A stretch of DNA of 11,789 bases from Acidobacteriota bacterium (lineage in GTDB: Bacteria > Acidobacteriota > Terriglobia > Versatilivoradales > Versatilivoraceae), in contig JAPOZE010000256.1 in NCBI GenBank assembly GCA_026706225.1, positions 1 through 11,789 on the forward strand, in the 5' to 3' direction. Position 1 is the first letter of the stretch. Every line of letters begins with the position of its first letter. The notes beneath the pieces were generated by a model. It had not been told where the DNA came from. It worked only from the letters and a program-made list of their open reading frames with translations, and did not search any database. Positions 7,855 to 11,789 of the stretch are shown piece by piece. Position numbers and translations under genes: made by a program.

Positions 7855-9171
7855 CTATTGAGCCGACTGCCCGTCTTTCACCGGTTTCCAGCGGATGGCG
7901 TAAAGATCGGTCTTGTCCCGGACCGCATCCCAGGAGCCGCCCACCGAAGAGGCGGCAATGGTCAGAATGGTGTCGTCTTCCAACACCAGGCTGGCGCTGT
8001 AGCTGCCGGTGAAGTTGGTGGAGTCCAGGTAGTAGACTTCATCCTCCCAGGTCTGGCCTTCGTCCCGGCTGACCATGGCGCGGCTCCCCGGCGGCCCCGG
8101 ACCGTAGCGGGTATCGTGGACCACCACCGCGGTGCCGTCGCTCTGCACCGCCGGATAGCCGAAGGTTTGCCCGTAGACCGTGGTCAGCATGCGCGGCCGG
8201 GTCCAGGTGGCGCCGTCGTCGCTGGAGTTCACCAGGAAGACGTTCTTGAATCCGAGGTTCTCCGGGGTGCGGGGGTAGGCCCCCATGTGGTTGACGATCT
8301 CGGCTGAATCCTGGGGATGCTTGTCGCGCTGGTAGCGCATGGTGGCCAGGATCGCTCCCGAGGGGAGCCGGGTTGCCGACCCCTCCGAACCCCAATCCCA
8401 CATCAGGGTCGGCCCCTGCCAGGTGCGGCCCTTGTCGCCGGAACGAAACAGGAACAGACCGTGCTGCCGGGGCAGCCCGGTCTCGGGGTCGGCGTCGCTG
8501 CGAACGTCGATGGTCCACAGCAGGGTATCGTCCTGCAGCCGGTCCAGCCCCCGATGGCAGTAGCGCTCGTCGTAAGGGGAGCCCGTGCCGGGCATCTTCA
8601 GGTCCAGAGCGATCTGCGCCGTCCTGTTCCAGGATTGGCCCTGGTCCTGCGAGGTCCACACCTCGGCCGGCGCCCGTTCGTCCTTTCCGGTAGCCACCGC
8701 CACGCAGATGAAGGAACCGTCGCTCAAGACCTTCCAGCGGCCGGTCTGGTGGATCTCAAAGCCGGAAGGAGCATTCACCTCCCGCGCCGACCAGGTGAGC
8801 CCACCGTCGGTAGAGGTGCACAGCTTGTTGGCCTGGCGGACGTAGACGGTCCCGTCCGGCCCCAGGTCGACCGAGGTGCCGCCCTGGGGAGTCATGGGCT
8901 GGGCATGCGGCAACAGGACCTTCTTGACCGGAACCCGGGTGAGCTTTCCCGCCTTGGCGTGCAGGACGTAGTCCGACCGGTGCATGGTCTCCAGGGTTTC
9001 CTTGGAGGGCGGCGGCACCCCTCCCAGTTCGCGGGTCATCACCGTCGGATCGGTGATCACCTCCATGAGGGGCGGGTCGGCCTCCGACCCGGTCGGTCCG
9101 GTCGAGGAACAGGAAACCGCCATCCAGCCCAGCCCCACCAATCCGGCAAGTGTTCGGCAACTGATCTTCAC
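7855..9171 (-). CDS. Asp-box (BNR) sialidase-fold lipoprotein
   Basis: A 438-residue secreted protein. A short positive start, hydrophobic core and AVSC at residues 18-21 suggest a lipoprotein signal with C21 as the lipidated Cys, although the -3 residue is Ala rather than Leu. Five SxDxGxxW Asp boxes mark a six-bladed propeller: residues 120-127, 174-181, 244-251, 316-323 and 368-375. Asp boxes are typical of sialidases and other BNR exo-hydrolases. I do not see a canonical FRIP/RIP arginine motif near the first blade, so sialic acid cleavage is not established; a lyase, another exo-glycosidase or a binding role are open. GTG start, with AAGGAGGA 5 nt upstream. It follows DUF2848 by 57 bp on the same strand and probably shares its transcript. 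Confidence 0.88.
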   Translation of the reverse strand: MKISCRTLAGLVGLGWMAVSCSSTGPTGSEADPPLMEVITDPTVMTRELGGVPPPSKETLETMHRSDYVLHAKAGKLTRVPVKKVLLPHAQPMTPQGGTSVDLGPDGTVYVRQANKLCTSTDGGLTWSAREVNAPSGFEIHQTGRWKVLSDGSFICVAVATGKDERAPAEVWTSQDQGQSWNRTAQIALDLKMPGTGSPYDERYCHRGLDRLQDDTLLWTIDVRSDADPETGLPRQHGLFLFRSGDKGRTWQGPTLMWDWGSEGSATRLPSGAILATMRYQRDKHPQDSAEIVNHMGAYPRTPENLGFKNVFLVNSSDDGATWTRPRMLTTVYGQTFGYPAVQSDGTAVVVHDTRYGPGPPGSRAMVSRDEGQTWEDEVYYLDSTNFTGSYSASLVLEDDTILTIAASSVGGSWDAVRDKTDLYAIRWKPVKDGQSAQ

Positions 9172-9176
9172 TCCAA

Positions 9177-9184
9177 TCCTCCTT
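9177..9184 (-). promoter_or_regulatory. Shine-Dalgarno AAGGAGGA for the GTG start at 9171
   Basis: Near-perfect anti-SD match, 5 nt before the GTG on the minus strand. It supports the start that gives a full signal peptide. Confidence 0.8.
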
Positions 9185-9228
9185 CCGGAAGCAATGGCCC
9201 TGACCGTCGCTTCACCTGCAGGCGCCCG

Positions 9229-9975
9229 TCAGCGCCGTTCCGCCAGGTCGTCTCCGACCGGAACAGCCCGGTAGCGGTGTTCAATGGTTCGATCCAGCAC
9301 AGGGTCGTGCAGCCGGGCCAGGAAGGAGTCGCCCACGCCGTGGCTGGTTTCTTCGGGAAGCGAATGGTCGCGGATGGCCCGGGCCACCGAATCCAGGAAC
9401 GACACCGATCCGCAGTAGAGAAAGGAGGGCAGGACCAGCGACTGCACATCCTCCATGGCCAGAAGATATTCCAGGTCAACCAGGGCCGAGGCCGGGGAGT
9501 CCTGCAGAGGAACCACCTGTCCTCCCACCGTCACCTCGCTGGAAATCCGGAGCTGATCCCAATGCCCGCGCACCTCGCTGTAGGGCCAGGCGGTGCGGGC
9601 GATCGGATGGGGACACATCTGCTTGGGCTTGTCCTGAAACAACGGGTCCAGCTCGCGGTCGCACTGGTCGCTCCCCGTCGTGATGAGGATCTCGTTTCCA
9701 TCCCGAATGGCCACGATTTCGGCCTCTCCGCCGGTCAGCGGACCCTGGACCTCGAACTCCGATGACTGGGTCAGCAGGTAGCGTCCGATGTGAAAGATGG
9801 CCGGATTGGTCTTGGTGCCCGACTCGCCGCGAGCCAGCGCGGCGTCGAGTTCCTTGCGCATGGCAGCTACGTCCCGGGACGAGAATCGGGCGCCTGCCAC
9901 CGATCCGATGGGGATGATTTTCCTCTCGATCCTGTCCTGGCGCTGCACCAGTACTTCCACGGGTTCAATTCGCAT
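9229..9975 (-). CDS. DUF2848 family protein (fumarylacetoacetate-hydrolase-like fold)
   Basis: A 248-residue cytoplasmic protein, full family length. Hallmarks I recognise: GSDQCDRELD (residues 101-110), then KQMCPHPIARTAWPYSEV (118-135) running into HWDQLR (138-143). The C-terminus has FLARLHDPVLDRTIEHRYR (218-236), which resembles the ending of FAH-family hydrolases. FAH-fold enzymes cleave C-C bonds in beta-diketo acids or act on 2-keto-3-deoxy sugar acids. DUF2848 itself has no function I can state with certainty, so any role in a sugar-acid route is inferred from the nearby dehydratase. ATG start with AGGGAG about 6 nt upstream. First gene of a two-gene unit with the Asp-box lipoprotein. 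A candidate promoter and dyad repeats lie just upstream. Confidence 0.87.
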   Translation of the reverse strand: MRIEPVEVLVQRQDRIERKIIPIGSVAGARFSSRDVAAMRKELDAALARGESGTKTNPAIFHIGRYLLTQSSEFEVQGPLTGGEAEIVAIRDGNEILITTGSDQCDRELDPLFQDKPKQMCPHPIARTAWPYSEVRGHWDQLRISSEVTVGGQVVPLQDSPASALVDLEYLLAMEDVQSLVLPSFLYCGSVSFLDSVARAIRDHSLPEETSHGVGDSFLARLHDPVLDRTIEHRYRAVPVGDDLAERR

Positions 9976-10001
9976 GAGCCACTCCCTGTCGCCGGTTGAA
10001 C

Positions 10002-10039
10002 GTTGTCCGGCGATTTAAACACACTTGCCATCGGACAAC
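10002..10039. repeat. 8-bp inverted repeat flanking the candidate promoter's -10 box
   Basis: GTTGTCCG (10002-10009) and CGGACAAC (10032-10039) are perfect inverted arms with a 22-nt spacer. The right arm overlaps the -35 box and the left arm covers the predicted start point, a layout expected for a repressor site. Confidence 0.5.
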
Positions 10040-10041
10040 AA
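10013..10041 (-). promoter_or_regulatory. Candidate sigma70-type promoter for DUF2848 and the Asp-box lipoprotein
   Basis: On the minus strand: TTGTTG (10041-10036), 17-nt spacer, TTAAAT (10018-10013). It would start transcription near 10005 and leave a leader of about 30 nt before the ATG at 9975. Spacing is ideal and both boxes are 4/6-type matches. The organism's sigma consensus is unknown. Confidence 0.4.
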
Positions 10042-10071
10042 ACGGATTGTGGGGAAACCGGGCCGGACCCC

Positions 10072-10159
10072 TTCTCCAGCATTTCGCAAGACAAATTCGA
10101 TCCCTGCTCCAACAGCGGTTGCCCATGGGAACTCGAACCTGAAGGAAGGTGCTGGAGAA
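10072..10159. repeat. Widely spaced 10-bp inverted repeat
   Basis: TTCTCCAGCA (10072-10081) and TGCTGGAGAA (10150-10159) are perfect reverse complements 68 nt apart. Outside them, GCCGG and CCGGC lie near both ends, so a longer imperfect stem is possible. Meaning unknown. Confidence 0.45.
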
Positions 10160-10204
10160 ACCGGCAGAAGGGTCGCCAAGGCATCCAGACCGATCCAAAG
10201 AATG

Positions 10205-10232
10205 AGTTTTGATTTACATGTAAATCGAAACT
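10205..10232. repeat. 28-bp near-perfect palindrome (operator candidate)
   Basis: The central 16 bp, GATTTACATGTAAATC (10211-10226), is a perfect palindrome. Symmetry continues to 10205-10232 with one mismatched pair (10210/10227). It is markedly AT-rich inside GC-rich DNA, as expected for a dimeric regulator's site. The regulator and target are unknown; the DUF2848 unit is the only gene set transcribed away from it. Confidence 0.6.
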
Positions 10233-10291
10233 GGCATTTCTTGGATGTGGGGATCGTGAACGAACTGGCGCATCGCGGCACTCTGAAGCCC

Positions 10292-10323
10292 GGTTCGCTT
10301 GAACCTGGCGATCGTTCTTGAAC
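10292..10323. repeat. Two tandem GTTC/GAAC dyads
   Basis: GGTTCGCTTGAACC (10292-10305) and GTTCTTGAAC (10314-10323) are each a short dyad with GTTC and GAAC half-sites; spacers are 4 and 2 nt. Their centres are about 20 bp apart, close to two helical turns. They are also partial direct repeats of each other. Confidence 0.4.
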
Positions 10324-10367
10324 CGGCTTTGGACTGGCGAGTTGTGCTGAGGAGGAACGTAGGGCAC

Positions 10368-10394
10368 AAAAAAACCCCGGGCTCACGCCCGGGG
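10368..10394 (-). terminator. Strong intrinsic terminator after the small secreted protein gene
   Basis: On the minus strand: CCCCGGGC, GTGA loop, GCCCGGGG, then seven T. It is a perfect 8-bp GC stem with a 4-nt loop and a clean T-run, 31 bp past the stop at 10426. It ends the DUF1501/small-protein unit and insulates the DUF2848 unit downstream. Confidence 0.93.
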
Positions 10395-10425
10395 CATCTT
10401 CGAGACAAGAACAGAACGGAGAGAT

Positions 10426-10902
10426 CTATTCCTCTTTCTCATCTCTACTTTCCTTCCAGTCGCGCATCAAAGCCCGGCAGGCCTCCTTGACGGCATTTCC
10501 CAGCGACCGGGTGGAACCGCTCTTGATGGCGTCTCCGTCCTCGCGAAACACCACGAACTTGTTGTCTTTTCTCAGGAGATCCTTGCCGCCCTCGTGCTCC
10601 AGGATCACCACGTAGTCGGCGCGCTCCTCTTTGCGGGTGACGATGCAATCGCCGCAGCGCTTGTGGAAGGTCTTGATGATTTCGGCTGTCTGAGGGCGGG
10701 CGCCCCCGCCGAATTTTCCCCCGAAGGCGCCAACGTCACCGACACCGGCGCCGCCGCCCCCCCCTTCGAGTTCCCAGGACTGGCTCTCCTTGATAAAGAC
10801 GCGGGGCTTGGCCTTTTTCTCCTTGCTCCAGGCCGGAACGGAGCCGACCAGCGCCAATGCAGTCACAACCAGGATACTGCAAGCGATTCGGTGCGTTCTC
10901 AT
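10426..10902 (-). CDS. Small secreted glycine-rich protein of unknown function
   Basis: A 158-residue protein from the ATG at 10902, which has AGGAGG 5 nt upstream. An in-frame codon 19 residues earlier (10959) has no such site and would bury the signal peptide. Residues 1-26 form a classical Sec signal ending VPAWS. The mature part begins with a lysine-rich stretch and PRVFIKESQSWE, then a Gly-rich segment (47-67), a two-Cys CGDC motif (83-86), an ADYVVILEHEGG strand-like stretch (95-106), a charged RKDNKFVVFREDGD hairpin-like segment (111-124), GSTRSLGNAVKEAC (129-142) and an acidic/basic tail. The pattern recalls periplasmic CsgG/TolB-N-like alpha-beta domains, but that is inference. It follows the DUF1501 gene by 75 bp and is closed by a strong terminator. 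Confidence 0.85.
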   Translation of the reverse strand: MRTHRIACSILVVTALALVGSVPAWSKEKKAKPRVFIKESQSWELEGGGGGAGVGDVGAFGGKFGGGARPQTAEIIKTFHKRCGDCIVTRKEERADYVVILEHEGGKDLLRKDNKFVVFREDGDAIKSGSTRSLGNAVKEACRALMRDWKESRDEKEE

Positions 10903-10907
10903 GGGTT

Positions 10908-10913
10908 CCTCCT
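10908..10913 (-). promoter_or_regulatory. Shine-Dalgarno AGGAGG fixing the start at 10902
   Basis: Perfect AGGAGG core 5 nt before the ATG on the minus strand. It selects the 158-residue form over the longer open frame beginning at 10959. Confidence 0.85.
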
Positions 10914-10977
10914 GATCCGCTTTCGGTATTCGATCAGGGTCCGGTTCAACCGCCCCCACTATGAAACGGCGGCAACT

Positions 10978-11789
10978 CTAAACCAGGCCCTCGATCGGGA
11001 CTCCGGTGGCGTCTCCGATGGAATTGGCGATCTTGATGGGACGCCCCACCGGCGTCATGTAGGTCTTCTCCCAATCGATGCCTAGGGCCTTGTAGAGCGT
11101 TGCATAGAGGTCGCCCACCGTAACCATGCCTTCGGCCACCTGAGCGCCTCTCTCGTCGCTGGCCCCGATGATCTGTCCGCCGCGGATGCCGCCGCCCCCC
11201 AGGGCCAGCGACCAGCAGTGGGGCCAATGGTCGCGGCCGTTGTTGGGATTGATGTGAGGCGTGCGTCCGAATTCGCCCATGACCAGCACCAGGGTGGAGT
11301 CGAGCAAGCCCCTCTGCTCCAGGTCCTCCATCAAGGCCGCCAGCGCCTGGTCCAGGGGAGGACAGAGCTTGTCCCGATGGCCCTCATTGTTGTCCGAGTG
11401 CGAATCCCATTGGTTGTACTTGTAGCCGGCCGCCGTCACGAACCGGCATCCATGCTCGACCAGCCGCCGGGCCAGCAGCACACTCTGACCGAAGCCGTGG
11501 CGGCCGTAGGCCTCCCGGGTCTTTTCGCTCTCCCCGGAGAGGTCGAAGGCCTTCTTGACCTCGGGAGAAAGGATCAGGCTGAGAGCCTGCTCGGTAAAGC
11601 TGTCCATCCTGGAGAATTCGGCCACCTCCTCCTTCTGGCGGCACAGCCGGTCCACGATCCGAAGCAGCGAGCGGCGATCTTGAACTCGCTCCAGCGAAAT
11701 CCCCTTGGGCAGAGAGAGATCCGGAACAGCGAAGTCCTTGCGGTCGGGATCGGGGACCACCATGGGAGCATATTTCGGTCCGATGAAAG
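10978..11789 (-). CDS. DUF1501 family protein, N-terminus cut off by window edge
   Basis: The frame is open to the right edge; an ATG at 11763 is internal, because the codons before it continue the family pattern (FIGPKYAPMVVPD). About 270 C-terminal residues are visible, so well over a third of a usual 400-500-residue protein is missing. DUF1501 belongs to the alkaline phosphatase/sulfatase-like superfamily and is usually exported. Typical blocks present: VTAAGYKYNQWDSHSDNN, LVLVMGEFGRTPHINPNNGR, DHWPHCWSLALGGGGIRGGQ and IGASDERGAQVAE. The end, GRPIKIANSIGDATGVPIEG, is close to the usual C-terminus. Partner families (DUF1549/DUF1553) commonly sit beside it in other genomes; none is visible here, but one could lie beyond the right edge. 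First visible gene of a two-gene unit. Confidence 0.93.
   Translation of the reverse strand, partial: FIGPKYAPMVVPDPDRKDFAVPDLSLPKGISLERVQDRRSLLRIVDRLCRQKEEVAEFSRMDSFTEQALSLILSPEVKKAFDLSGESEKTREAYGRHGFGQSVLLARRLVEHGCRFVTAAGYKYNQWDSHSDNNEGHRDKLCPPLDQALAALMEDLEQRGLLDSTLVLVMGEFGRTPHINPNNGRDHWPHCWSLALGGGGIRGGQIIGASDERGAQVAEGMVTVGDLYATLYKALGIDWEKTYMTPVGRPIKIANSIGDATGVPIEGLV

Larger units (their letters stand above)
9976..10425. other. 450-bp noncoding region with regulatory-looking repeats
   Basis: No reading frame here looks coding: the open frames have no recognisable family and run through each other and through the terminator. It is less GC-rich than its surroundings. From low to high coordinates it holds a candidate promoter inside an 8-bp inverted repeat, a widely spaced 10-bp inverted repeat, a 28-bp near-palindrome in an AT-rich patch, two GTTC/GAAC dyads, and a strong terminator for the gene on its right. 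Confidence 0.7.

Noticed and set aside
7855..9765. Long plus-strand open frames antisense to the Asp-box and DUF2848 genes
   Set aside because: Their translations are arginine- and proline-rich shadow sequence; the minus-strand genes carry clear motifs.
10015..10386. Overlapping open frames of 60-170 codons on both strands in the noncoding region
   Set aside because: They show no family resemblance, no good ribosome site and run across the terminator or palindrome. A decayed gene cannot be excluded, but nothing supports one.
10903..10959. 19-codon N-terminal extension of the small secreted protein
   Set aside because: The ATG at 10902 has a perfect AGGAGG, and the extension would block the Sec signal.
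1..11789. CRISPR arrays, tRNA or rRNA genes, insertion sequences, phage or toxin-antitoxin genes
   Set aside because: I looked for regularly spaced repeats, cloverleaf ends, transposase motifs and small paired genes and saw none. The window reads as a chromosomal catabolic region.

Overview
The window is GC-rich, densely coded bacterial DNA. It carries a DUF1501 protein, two Tat-exported enzymes, a Na+/solute symporter, an acid-sugar dehydratase, an Asp-box (sialidase-fold) lipoprotein, a DUF2848 protein and a small glycine-rich secreted protein. This mix suggests a Gram-negative heterotroph that degrades polymers or glycans. Acidobacteriota is my first guess and a planctomycete/verrucomicrobial relative the second. 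The guess rests on gene content only, because there is no rRNA or marker gene here.

Layout. At the left edge a 5'-truncated sodium:solute symporter (+) runs to 1446 and ends tail-to-tail with a cupin gene on the minus strand. From 6527 down to 1454 four minus-strand genes lie close together, with gaps of 70 to 90 bp: a DHQS/glycerol-1-phosphate-dehydrogenase-superfamily enzyme, two tandem paralogous Tat-exported putative TIM-barrel hydrolases, and the cupin. A 99-bp divergent region separates this block from a plus-strand enolase-superfamily acid-sugar dehydratase (6627-7784). That gene converges on a minus-strand pair, DUF2848 (FAH-like) followed by the Asp-box lipoprotein (9975 down to 7855).

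A 450-bp noncoding stretch follows. It holds a probable promoter, several dyad repeats including a 28-bp near-perfect palindrome, and a textbook intrinsic terminator. The terminator ends a third minus-strand unit, made of a DUF1501 protein truncated by the right edge and a small secreted glycine-rich protein.

Working model (inference): the Asp-box lipoprotein and the two Tat-exported proteins act on a glycan outside the cytoplasm, and the SSS transporter imports a product. The enolase-superfamily dehydratase, the DHQS-like enzyme, the cupin and the FAH-like DUF2848 protein would then process an acidic or keto-sugar in the cytoplasm. The parts most likely to be undescribed are the tandem Tat-exported family, which I cannot assign to a named glycosidase family, and the DHQS-like enzyme. 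The latter has DHQS-type metal ligands but lacks several DHQS substrate-binding residues. Three genes use GTG starts, each with a clear Shine-Dalgarno sequence.
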